NCBI GenBank assembly: GCA_037130365.1
Contig: JBAXTE010000012.1
Span: 1 to 64,000, forward strand
Length of the DNA stretch: 64,000 bases
Reading direction: 5' to 3'
Source of the DNA: JBAXTE01 sp037130365
Lineage (GTDB): Bacteria > Bacteroidota > Bacteroidia > Bacteroidales > WCHB1-69
Shown here: positions 7,940 through 16,172 of the stretch, piece after piece
Position numbering within the stretch: the first letter of the stretch is position 1
Layout: each line of letters begins with the position of its first letter
Translations under genes and position numbers: made by a program
Notes under the pieces: model-generated
Told to the model about the DNA's origin: nothing
The model's input: only the letters and a program-made list of their open reading frames with translations
Database searches by the model: none

Positions 7940-10669
7940 ATGAGTAACGTGAAGTATGTCTATTATTTCGGCAGTAAACAAGCCGAGGGCAAAGCCGACA
8001 TGAAAAATTTACTTGGAGGTAAGGGTGCTAACTTAGCAGAAATGTGTCTTTTAGGACTTCCTGTACCTGCTGGATTTACAATTAGCACAGAATGTTGCAC
8101 TGCTTATTACGAAAACAACTGCCAATTACCAACTTCACTAACTGATGAAGTTTGGTCGGCAATGAAAAAAGTTGAAGACGCAATGGGTATGAAATATGGC
8201 GACACCGAAAATCCTTTGCTTTTATCATGTCGTTCAGGAGCTCGTAGCTCTATGCCAGGAATGATGGACACCGTTTTAAACATTGGACTTAGCTCAAAAA
8301 CAATCCCTGCATTGTTGAAAAAAACAAACAACCCTCGTTTTGTTTGGGATTCATACCGTCGTTTAATTATGATGTATGCCGATGTGGTTATGGAAAAAGC
8401 CGAAGGTATGGAACCTACTGATGGTAAGGGAATCCGTAAATCATTAGAAGAAATGATGGACGCTTACAAACACAGTAAAGGATACAAATCAGACACTGAC
8501 TTAACAGCAGATGATTTACAATTCTTAGCAGAAGAGTTCAAAAAAGCTGTAAAAAAATCATTAGGACAAGAGTTTCCAGATGATGCTGAAGCTCAACTTT
8601 TTGGTGGAATTAAAGCAGTTTTCAAAAGCTGGAATGGTAAAAAAGCAATCTCATATCGTCGTATCGAAGGTATTCCAGACGCTTGGGGTACTGCCGTTAA
8701 CGTTCAAGCAATGGTATTTGGAAATATGGGCGACACATCAGCAACTGGAGTTGCATTTACCCGTAATCCTGCTACTGGCGACAATCTTTTCTATGGTGAG
8801 TGGTTAATCAACGCGCAAGGCGAAGATGTAGTTGCTGGTATTCGTACTCCAAGCCCACTTAACGATGATACTAAAAATGAGCAAAATAAACATTTGCACA
8901 GCATGCAAGAAGCATGGACTGAATCATATACAGAATTATTTGAAATTCGCAACCGTTTAGAAGATGCTTTCAAAGATATGCTCGATATAGAGTTCACTAT
9001 TCAAGAAGGTAAATTATTTATGTTGCAATGTCGCGTTGGAAAACGTACTGGTACTGCTGCATTAAACATGGCTATGGATATGTTAGCTGAAGGTCGTATT
9101 GACGAAAAAACAGCTGTTTTACGTCTCGATCCAGCTCAACTTGACGAATTATTACACCCAATTATCAACCCAGCAATGCTTAAAGGTGCTCAACCATTTG
9201 TAAAAGGGTTACCTGCTGGTCCTGGTGCTTCTGTTGGAAAAGTAGTATTTACCGCTGAAGACGCTGTTGAATGGCAACGAAGAGGCGAAAAAGTATTATT
9301 AGTTCGCGAAGAAACCAATCCAGAAGATGTTGAAGGTATGCGCGCTGCTGACGGTATTTTAACCGCTCGTGGTGGAATGACTTCTCACGCTGCATTAGTT
9401 GCTCGTGGCTGGGGAAAATGTTGTATTGTTGGTGCTGGTGCATTGCATGTAGATGTTGACGCTAAAACTGCAACTGTAAAAGAAACAGGAATTGTAGTTA
9501 AAGAAGGTGATGTGTTAACGTTAGATGGAACTAAAGGTTATGCTTACATTGGCGCTTTAGATTTAATGGATGCTTCGGAAAACCCTCGTTTCCAACAATT
9601 CATGAAACTTGCTGATAAATTCCGTACCATGGGTGTTCGTACCAATGCTGATACTCCTGCTGATGCTGCTGTTGCACGTAGTTTTGGTGCCGAAGGTATT
9701 GGCCTTTTCCGTACTGAGCACATGTTTTATGGTAAAGGAACTGAAAAAGCATTATTCTTACTTCGTAAAATGATTTTAAGTGAAGGTGTAAAAGAACGTC
9801 GCGTGGCACTTGATGAGCTTTCTGTATATGTTAAAAGAGATTATAAAGGAACGTTAGAAGCAATGGATACCCTTCCAGTAACTTTCCGTTTATTAGATCC
9901 ACCACTTCACGAATTTGTACCTCAAGGTGCAGAAAACCAAGCTGAACTTGCAAAAGCATTAGGCATCAGTGCCGATGCAATTGCAAAACGTGGCGAAGCA
10001 TTACACGAATCAAACCCAATGATGGGACACCGTGGGGTTCGTTTAGGAATCACTTATCCAGAAGTTACCGAAATGCAAATCCGCGCTTTATTCGAAGCAA
10101 CCGCAGAATTGGTAAAAGAGGGTAAAACTCCAAAACCAGAAATCATGGTTCCTGTAACTTGCGATGTTACTGAATTAGATTTCACCAAAATTATTGTAGA
10201 TAAAGTTTATGCTGAGGTTTGTGCTAAATTTGGAATCGATAAAATTGATTACCTATATGGTACTATGATTGAAATTCCACGTGCTTGCTTATTGGCAAAC
10301 AAAATGGCTAAAACTGCACAATTCTTCTCATTTGGAACCAACGATTTAACCCAAATGACCTTTGGATTTAGTCGCGATGATACCGGTGGATTTATGAACG
10401 ATTACCTAGATAATAAAATCTTGGCAAACGATCCTTTCCAAACAATAGATCAAGATGGAGTTGGACAATTAATAGAAATGGCTGTAACCAAAGGACGTGC
10501 AGAACGCAACAATTTAAAAGTTGGTATCTGTGGCGAACAAGGTGGCGATCCTGCTTCGGTAGAATTCTGCTTCCGCAATGGATTAAACTATGTAAGTTGC
10601 TCTCCATTCCGCGTTCCAATCGCTCGTTTGGCTGCTGCTCAAGCTGCAATTAAGGCTTCTAAAAAATAA
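7940..10669 (+). CDS. ppdK: Pyruvate, phosphate dikinase
   Basis: The enzyme interconverts pyruvate, ATP and phosphate with phosphoenolpyruvate, AMP and pyrophosphate, at the glycolysis/gluconeogenesis node. The 909-residue protein has the full architecture. An N-terminal ATP-grasp domain contains LGGKGANLAEM. The swivelling phosphohistidine domain has GGMTSHAALVARGWGKCC, with the phosphorylated H483. The C-terminal TIM barrel binds PEP and has GICGEQGGDP with catalytic C864. Length is standard. It is monocistronic, with its own terminator. Codon choice is regular, as expected for a highly expressed gene. Confidence 0.97.
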   Translation: MSNVKYVYYFGSKQAEGKADMKNLLGGKGANLAEMCLLGLPVPAGFTISTECCTAYYENNCQLPTSLTDEVWSAMKKVEDAMGMKYGDTENPLLLSCRSGARSSMPGMMDTVLNIGLSSKTIPALLKKTNNPRFVWDSYRRLIMMYADVVMEKAEGMEPTDGKGIRKSLEEMMDAYKHSKGYKSDTDLTADDLQFLAEEFKKAVKKSLGQEFPDDAEAQLFGGIKAVFKSWNGKKAISYRRIEGIPDAWGTAVNVQAMVFGNMGDTSATGVAFTRNPATGDNLFYGEWLINAQGEDVVAGIRTPSPLNDDTKNEQNKHLHSMQEAWTESYTELFEIRNRLEDAFKDMLDIEFTIQEGKLFMLQCRVGKRTGTAALNMAMDMLAEGRIDEKTAVLRLDPAQLDELLHPIINPAMLKGAQPFVKGLPAGPGASVGKVVFTAEDAVEWQRRGEKVLLVREETNPEDVEGMRAADGILTARGGMTSHAALVARGWGKCCIVGAGALHVDVDAKTATVKETGIVVKEGDVLTLDGTKGYAYIGALDLMDASENPRFQQFMKLADKFRTMGVRTNADTPADAAVARSFGAEGIGLFRTEHMFYGKGTEKALFLLRKMILSEGVKERRVALDELSVYVKRDYKGTLEAMDTLPVTFRLLDPPLHEFVPQGAENQAELAKALGISADAIAKRGEALHESNPMMGHRGVRLGITYPEVTEMQIRALFEATAELVKEGKTPKPEIMVPVTCDVTELDFTKIIVDKVYAEVCAKFGIDKIDYLYGTMIEIPRACLLANKMAKTAQFFSFGTNDLTQMTFGFSRDDTGGFMNDYLDNKILANDPFQTIDQDGVGQLIEMAVTKGRAERNNLKVGICGEQGGDPASVEFCFRNGLNYVSCSPFRVPIARLAAAQAAIKASKK

Positions 10670-10688
10670 GTTTTAAGCTTATCATATC

Positions 10689-10722
10689 AAAAAAGGTCGT
10701 CTTTCGGGACGGCCTTTTTTTG
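10689..10722 (+). terminator. Terminator of ppdK
   Basis: An A-rich stem with a GGTCGTC/GGACGGCC core, separated by a short loop, ends in seven T residues. It begins 20 bases after the ppdK stop. Confidence 0.88.
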
Positions 10723-10751
10723 TGATAATAATTTTTAATTAAACATTTTTA

Positions 10752-10759
10752 TATATTTG
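10752..10759 (+). promoter_or_regulatory. -7 box upstream of the Bro-N fragment
   Basis: TATATTTG matches TAnnTTTG and lies 27 bases before the ATG. Confidence 0.5.
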
Positions 10760-10786
10760 TACAACAAACCCCAAAAAAATTGACAA

Positions 10787-11107
10787 ATGAAAAATGAAAT
10801 CAAATTATTTGAAGAACGGAATGTAAGAACTGTTTGGAATGAAGAGACTGAAGAGTGGTATTTTTCGATAGTTGATGTGATTGAAATACTGACTGATACT
10901 GACCGACCACGTAAATATTGGAACGATTTAAAGAAAAAGTTACAAAAAGAGGGAAGTGAGTTGTCCGAAAAAATCGGACAACTGAAAATTCCTTGGAGCG
11001 ATGGCAAGAACTATATGACTGATCTAGTTTCAATTCAACAACTTTTTCGAATGATTCAGTCCATTCCATCGCCAAAAGTAGAACCGTTTAATATTATTAC
11101 CACTTAA
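10787..11107 (+). pseudogene. Truncated Bro-N domain protein
   Basis: The 106 residues match the start of Bro-N family proteins, a DNA-binding domain found in phage antirepressors and in scattered chromosomal genes. Visible features are an opening KLFEERNVRTVWNEETEEWYFS, the helix VDVIEILTDTDRPRKYWNDLKKKL, and the family block LFRMIQSIPSPKVEPF. Full-length relatives known to me run on for well over 100 residues after this block. Here the frame ends five codons later, and the 35 bases before the next gene hold no continuation. I read it as a remnant, although a short expressed protein is possible because the promoter and start look intact. Confidence 0.7.
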
Positions 11108-11142
11108 TTTAAACAGATAATACAATAATAAATAAATTCACA

Positions 11143-12354
11143 ATGGAACGAGTTAAAAATTATATTAATCATTTTATTATCCCTGAATTATATTCAAAAG
11201 GCATTTTATATTTATCTGAAGATTACTTATTTGTAGATGATAAAATTGAAATATTATCAAAAAAGGAAGATTTAACTTCTAACCTGAAAAAGAGAAAAGT
11301 ATCAAATGCTGAGTTACTATTTTTAATTCTTAATAACAAAGACATCCCAGAGAAAAGATTAATTGAATTAAGAATTCTTGATGGATATCAAAGTTATTTA
11401 ACTGAAAATGAACTAAATAAACGCAAAATAAAAAATATAAGAGTGTTAATTTCAGATATTATCACTAAACACCATCCTAATTTTAGCTTACAAAGAGACT
11501 CATTCCTAATTAACAATAAGAAAATTGATCTAGTCTTTATTGACAGCATTAGTATTTTAATCTCAAAAATTAAAGACTATAAAAAAAACTATTTAAACTC
11601 ATATTTCTATTATCGTGGCCATTCTAATTCTAATTGGGATTTAATTCCATCAGTATATAGAAACTCTTGGATTGAAAAAGAGCATAAGATGTTCAGAGAA
11701 ATTCTATCACGTAATCCGATAGAATTTAAAAACACAAAAACAGCTTTTGAAAAATTAACAATAATGCAACATTATGGATTACCTACAAGATTGTTAGATA
11801 TTACAAGAAACCCATTGGTTGCACTTTATTTTGCATGTACTAATGATAAGAATATCAACAAGCCTGGTGAAGTTTTTATATTTGAGCCAACAAAAGACTC
11901 TATTAAATATTATGATAGTGACACTGTAAGCATACTATCCAATATTGCAAAAGCTGATCGTGATTTAGAAATAATAGACAACAAAGATGAATTCAACAAG
12001 GACAAAGGATTAAAGTTTCTGCATTTGATAAAAGAAGAAAAACCATATTTCTTAGACATTATTGAACCTAAAGATTTCAATCAAATATTGTTAGTTAAAC
12101 CTATTAATAATAATGAAAGAATCAAACGACAACAAGGATTATTTTTTCTTTATGGTATAAACAAAAGCATAAACAATCCTGCAAAAAACAATTACATTTT
12201 CAAAGATAAAAACAAAGAAATAAAATTCATTATTGAAGCTACAAAAAAGAAAGAAATCATCGACGAGTTAGATGCAATTGGCATTTCAAGAGATACATTA
12301 TTTCCTGAAATTGAAAATGGTGCGGAATATATTAAATCTGATATGCAATATTAA
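11143..12354 (+). CDS. FRG-domain protein of unknown function
   Basis: The 403-residue protein contains an FRG domain, named for its aromatic-Arg-Gly motif. YYRG is at residues 156-159 within YYRGHSNSNWDLIPSVYR, and QHYGLPTRLLD is at 209-219, followed by NPLVALYFACTN. The first 130 residues are rich in Lys, Ile and Asn and resemble nothing I recognise. The C-terminal 150 residues are also unassigned. The biochemical role of FRG domains is not established, though they occur in variable parts of genomes. The gene lies 35 bases after a broken Bro-N gene, between two housekeeping genes, and is more AT-rich than its neighbours. This suggests acquisition. Confidence 0.85.
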   Translation: MERVKNYINHFIIPELYSKGILYLSEDYLFVDDKIEILSKKEDLTSNLKKRKVSNAELLFLILNNKDIPEKRLIELRILDGYQSYLTENELNKRKIKNIRVLISDIITKHHPNFSLQRDSFLINNKKIDLVFIDSISILISKIKDYKKNYLNSYFYYRGHSNSNWDLIPSVYRNSWIEKEHKMFREILSRNPIEFKNTKTAFEKLTIMQHYGLPTRLLDITRNPLVALYFACTNDKNINKPGEVFIFEPTKDSIKYYDSDTVSILSNIAKADRDLEIIDNKDEFNKDKGLKFLHLIKEEKPYFLDIIEPKDFNQILLVKPINNNERIKRQQGLFFLYGINKSINNPAKNNYIFKDKNKEIKFIIEATKKKEIIDELDAIGISRDTLFPEIENGAEYIKSDMQY

Positions 12355-12423
12355 CAGGAGTAAATAAAAAAAAGAGGACAATCGATTTTTAGGGATTTGA
12401 ATAAAAAAAAACATTCATTTTAA

Positions 12424-12786
12424 CTATTCAACAATCACAACAGTCGGTAAACCAATATGTTTGGTGTCGTTTAGACGTCCTTGTTTATGAATTTGATTGC
12501 CGGCTTCATCTAGCTCTATAGGTTGATTTTTTAACCCATTAACGATGGTGTATTGTCCTGTGATTTTTACTTTTTTACCATCCAGCTTTTTAGCTTCATT
12601 GTAATTGATATTAACAATACAACCCTCAATAAAATAGCCATCTTTGCAAGCCATTTTCGACTCGTTAAATTTTGAAATAAGCGTAACCATTTTAGTGGAA
12701 TCTGTGGCTGTGTTTGTGCTATTTGCCGTTTGTGCGCTTGCATAAACAGAAACAATCATAAAAATTATGGTCAGTAAATTTTTCAT
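12424..12786 (-). CDS. Small secreted protein of unknown function
   Basis: The 120-residue product has a signal peptide (residues 1-19, ending YASAQ). The mature part includes LDGKKVKITGQYTIV, a pattern reminiscent of small OB-fold domains that bind ligands outside the cytoplasm. This is only a resemblance. A TATATTTG box at 12825-12832 on the minus strand can drive it. It is convergent with the FRG gene. Confidence 0.7.
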   Translation of the reverse strand: MKNLLTIIFMIVSVYASAQTANSTNTATDSTKMVTLISKFNESKMACKDGYFIEGCIVNINYNEAKKLDGKKVKITGQYTIVNGLKNQPIELDEAGNQIHKQGRLNDTKHIGLPTVVIVE

Positions 12787-13140
12787 ATTTTTAAATTTTC
12801 TTTATTATACGATTTATAACGTTTCAAATATACAAAACTTAGGTATGCTTAAAAAAGGATTTGTTTAAAATCTTAGAATTTCAATTATTGGGAACTTGAA
12901 ATTGACTCATAAATTTGAAAATTAAAATCGTTAAATCTTCAATTAATACCGCTTCTAGATATAATATAGTCCATTTCTCAAGCGTTCAATGAACTATTTA
13001 TCTCTACGAGCGGCAATAGATCCCGCTAAAGCTGGACAAGCCAATCTAGAGTATAAATTATCTTTGGGCTATTTTATACTAAGATTTGGTATAAAACCTC
13101 AAAATTTCTTATCTTTGACGCTCGAAAAGAGTCATAAATT
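12787..13140. other. Intergenic region between the small secreted protein and purD
   Basis: This stretch holds the leftward promoter of the small secreted protein (-7 box 12825-12832, minus strand). It also holds two rightward TATCTTTG boxes for purD. A relatively GC-rich patch near 13000-13045 (around CTCTACGAGCGGCAATAGAT) has no recognisable reading frame and may be an old repeat fragment. Confidence 0.5.
13059..13117 (+). promoter_or_regulatory. Tandem purD promoters enclosing an inverted repeat
   Basis: TATCTTTG occurs at 13059-13066 and again at 13110-13117. The second is preceded by TTTG at 13085-13088 with a 21-base spacer and lies 23 bases before the ATG. A perfect inverted repeat TTTTATAC-N9-GTATAAAA (13072-13079 and 13089-13096) covers that TTTG element, where a repressor would act. 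Confidence 0.55.
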
Positions 13141-14427
13141 ATGAATATATTACTTATAGGTTCGGGTGGAAGAGAGAGCGCTCTAGCATGGAAAATAGCT
13201 CAAAGTAGTTTAATTTCTCAGCTTTATATTGCTCCCGGAAATGCTGGAACTTCAAAATATGGTATTTCTGTCGCTCTTGCTGAAACTGATTTTGATGGAA
13301 TTGCAAAATTCTGTATCGAAAACGCTGTTAAAATGGTGGTGGTAGGCCCAGAAAACCCTTTAGCACTAGGAATTTACGACTATTTTAAAGCAGATGCTAC
13401 ACTTTCTGATATTATGATTATTGCTCCTTCAAAAATGGCTGCTCAACTTGAAAGCAGTAAAGATTTTGCCAAAAAATTTATGTTCCGTCACGGAATTCCA
13501 ACAGCTGCCTATCAAACTTTTACTGAAGAGACAATAGAAGCCAGTTTTGAATTTCTGAAAACCCTAAATCCACCTTATGTGCTAAAAGCCGATGGTTTAG
13601 CCGCTGGCAAAGGGGTGATTATTGTAGATAATATTACTGAAGCTCAAGATGTTTTAAAAGATTTTTTACTCGATCACAGTTTGGGAACATCGGGGAACAA
13701 AGTGGTAATAGAAGAGTTTTTATCGGGTATTGAATGTTCTGTTTTTGTGCTTACCGATGGTAAAAACTACCTTTTATTACCAGAAGCAAAAGATTATAAA
13801 CGAATAGGTGAAGGTGATACAGGGTTAAATACTGGCGGAATGGGCTCCATTTCACCCGTTCCATTTGTCACCCCTGAGTTTATGGAAAAAATCACAAAAA
13901 AGGTGATAATTCCCACAGTTCGAGGAATTGAAAAAGAACGATTAGACTATTGTGGTTTTATCTTTTTCGGCTTAATAAAAGTAGGGGATGAGCCTTATGT
14001 AATTGAATATAATGTAAGAATGGGCGATCCTGAAACCGAATCGGTGATGCCTCGTATAGAAAGTGATTTGGTTGCGCATTTACAAGCTGCTGCAAAAGGA
14101 AGGTTGGATTTAGAAAAAATTTCGATTTCGAAGGAAGCAGCTGCAACCGTAATGCTTGTAGCTTCTGGATATCCCGGAGCATATCCCAAGGGTGACGAAA
14201 TCACCATTAATTCAGAAAATCTTAATAAAAGTCAACTGTTTTTTGCTGGAGCATCAATTTCGGCAAATCAAACGATTTTAACTTCGGGAGGACGCGTTTT
14301 AGCAGTTACATCAAAAGGTGCAAATATAGCTGAAGCATTAGCCACATCATATCAAACCATTAAAAATATTTCGTTTGATGGTATGAACTACAGAAAAGAT
14401 ATTGGGTACGAATTTATTCAAAAATAG
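13141..14427 (+). CDS. purD: Phosphoribosylamine-glycine ligase
   Basis: GAR synthetase joins glycine to phosphoribosylamine with ATP in the second step of purine synthesis. The 428-residue protein starts with the PurD N-terminus (NILLIGSGGRESALAWK). It then has an ATP-grasp core with YVLKADGLAAGKGV, the block EGDTGLNTGGMGSISP, and the metal-binding region YVIEYNVRMGDPETE. The length matches the family. The start is fixed by a short leader after the -7 box at 13110. No other purine gene is adjacent. The next gene begins two bases after the stop, so they are cotranscribed. Confidence 0.97.
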   Translation: MNILLIGSGGRESALAWKIAQSSLISQLYIAPGNAGTSKYGISVALAETDFDGIAKFCIENAVKMVVVGPENPLALGIYDYFKADATLSDIMIIAPSKMAAQLESSKDFAKKFMFRHGIPTAAYQTFTEETIEASFEFLKTLNPPYVLKADGLAAGKGVIIVDNITEAQDVLKDFLLDHSLGTSGNKVVIEEFLSGIECSVFVLTDGKNYLLLPEAKDYKRIGEGDTGLNTGGMGSISPVPFVTPEFMEKITKKVIIPTVRGIEKERLDYCGFIFFGLIKVGDEPYVIEYNVRMGDPETESVMPRIESDLVAHLQAAAKGRLDLEKISISKEAAATVMLVASGYPGAYPKGDEITINSENLNKSQLFFAGASISANQTILTSGGRVLAVTSKGANIAEALATSYQTIKNISFDGMNYRKDIGYEFIQK

Positions 14428-14429
14428 TC

Positions 14430-15413
14430 ATGATATTCTCAACTCGATCTCAAAACCCAATAACTCAGTTAGCTTTGCTTGCTTCCATTTGGATTTGGGT
14501 GATTGTAAGAACATTTATGACAGAAATACCAAGCATTGGGGGACAATTTTTCGAGCCATTATCAAATATTTTATTTTCAAATTTACCCCCAAATTCCCTG
14601 GGAAACAGATTGATATTTATATTTTTAATTGCTTTTCAATCGATTTACTTATCTGTTATTCTTCAGAAACACGATATTATTGAGCGAAATAATTGGCTGC
14701 CATCAATTCTGTATTTTCTGATTATTAGCATTCCAGTAGGCAATTTAGCATTGACTCCAGCACTTATTGCAAATTTGTTTCTAATTCTACTAATGGAGCG
14801 TCTTTTCGAATCTTACGATTCTATTAAGGGTATTGATAATGTGATGCTGTCTGGGTTTTACGCATCTTTATCGACATTATTTTATTTTCCCAGTGTTTTA
14901 TTTATTCTAGGCATTTTATTAGGATTATTTGTACTCCGCCATATTGAATGGCGTTATTTTGTGGTGACAATAATTGGAATTTTTCTTCCTTTACTTTACA
15001 TTGGAACATGGTTTTTTGTAACAGATCAGATAGTCATAGAAATATCAATCTATAGTTCAATATTAAACAATATATTTGCGCAAATATCAAATCCTCAATT
15101 AGATAAGCCATTCTTACTCGTATTCCTAATCATTTTCTTTATACTTTCGCTATTCTACTCATTCAATCATCAGCAAGAAAAACTAATTAAAATCAGAAAG
15201 AAAAATGGGATAATATTCGTGTTATCGATCATATCAATTTTTTCAATTATTTCTTCATATTCTCCTATAGCACAAAGCTTTAGTTTTGCAGCATTGATGT
15301 TATCCGTTACGTCATCAATTTATTTGATAGAGATGAAAAAGCGACTATTATCTTCAATATTATTTTGGATTATATTAGTATTCTGTATTATATCAAACCT
15401 TGGATTCATTTAG
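14430..15413 (+). CDS. Polytopic membrane protein, DUF6427-like
   Basis: The 327-residue protein is very hydrophobic, with roughly eight to ten membrane segments and almost no soluble loops. The pattern, including LALTPALIANLFLILLMERLFESY and a following small-residue segment, recalls the DUF6427 family of Bacteroidota. No enzyme motif is visible. It begins two bases after purD and ends directly against the rnhB start codon, so it is cotranscribed and probably translationally coupled with both. Its function is unknown, and the family assignment is from memory. Confidence 0.65.
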   Translation: MIFSTRSQNPITQLALLASIWIWVIVRTFMTEIPSIGGQFFEPLSNILFSNLPPNSLGNRLIFIFLIAFQSIYLSVILQKHDIIERNNWLPSILYFLIISIPVGNLALTPALIANLFLILLMERLFESYDSIKGIDNVMLSGFYASLSTLFYFPSVLFILGILLGLFVLRHIEWRYFVVTIIGIFLPLLYIGTWFFVTDQIVIEISIYSSILNNIFAQISNPQLDKPFLLVFLIIFFILSLFYSFNHQQEKLIKIRKKNGIIFVLSIISIFSIISSYSPIAQSFSFAALMLSVTSSIYLIEMKKRLLSSILFWIILVFCIISNLGFI

Positions 15414-16010
15414 ATGGGTTTAAAATCATATTATCAGTCGGAATTTTTGGAGGCAGGATGCGACGAAGCAGGTAGAGGCTGCTTATCTGGGCCAGTGTTT
15501 GCCGCTGCGGTAATATTACCTTCTACTTTTAATCATCCCAAACTTAATGATTCAAAACAGCTTAGCGCCTACCAGCGTGAAGAATTGGCTCCAATTATTA
15601 AACAAGAAGCTATTGCTTGGGCTGTTTATCAAATTAGCGAAACAGAAATTGATGAAACGAACATTTTAAAGGCGTCAATTAAAGCAATGAATCAGGCTAT
15701 TATAAAACTTTCACAATCACCAGAATACTTAATTATCGATGGCAACAGATTTAATACTTCGCTCAACATTCCTTTCAAATGTATTGTCAAGGGCGATTCT
15801 TTGTATAAATCTATTGCCGCTGCTTCAATTTTAGCCAAGACTGAGCGTGATTTATATATGAAAAAAATCCATGAAGAATATCCGCAATACGGATGGAATC
15901 GAAATATGGGTTATGGAACATTAGAACACCGAAAAGCACTTATGGAGTTTGGACAATCTCCGTATCATCGGAAAAGTTTTCACTTAAAAAATCAGTTGTC
16001 ATTATTTTAA
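15414..16010 (+). CDS. rnhB: Ribonuclease HII
   Basis: RNase HII nicks RNA-DNA hybrids and removes misincorporated ribonucleotides. The 198-residue protein has the signature AGCDEAGRGCLSGPV with catalytic D17 and E18. It also has LIIDGN, KGDSLYKSIAAASILAKTERD with further acidic ligands, and the ending YGWNRNMGYGT. Length is typical. Its ATG directly follows the TAG of the upstream membrane protein gene without any gap. Confidence 0.96.
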   Translation: MGLKSYYQSEFLEAGCDEAGRGCLSGPVFAAAVILPSTFNHPKLNDSKQLSAYQREELAPIIKQEAIAWAVYQISETEIDETNILKASIKAMNQAIIKLSQSPEYLIIDGNRFNTSLNIPFKCIVKGDSLYKSIAAASILAKTERDLYMKKIHEEYPQYGWNRNMGYGTLEHRKALMEFGQSPYHRKSFHLKNQLSLF

Positions 16011-16172
16011 ATTTGAATTACACGTTCGATATTTTTGATTCAAAAATCACCTTTGCACAAGCATATTCGCAAAATCACGATTAACAAGTGATTGTTAGCT
16101 TCTCTTCTAATCAATCAGAAATTATCCGTAGAAAATCATGTAATTTTATCATAAATCTTTAACAAGAAGAAA

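Noticed and set aside
10787..12354. A complete toxin-antitoxin or defence system made of Bro-N and FRG genes
   Set aside because: The Bro-N gene is truncated and the FRG domain has no established activity. Calling a system would go beyond the evidence.
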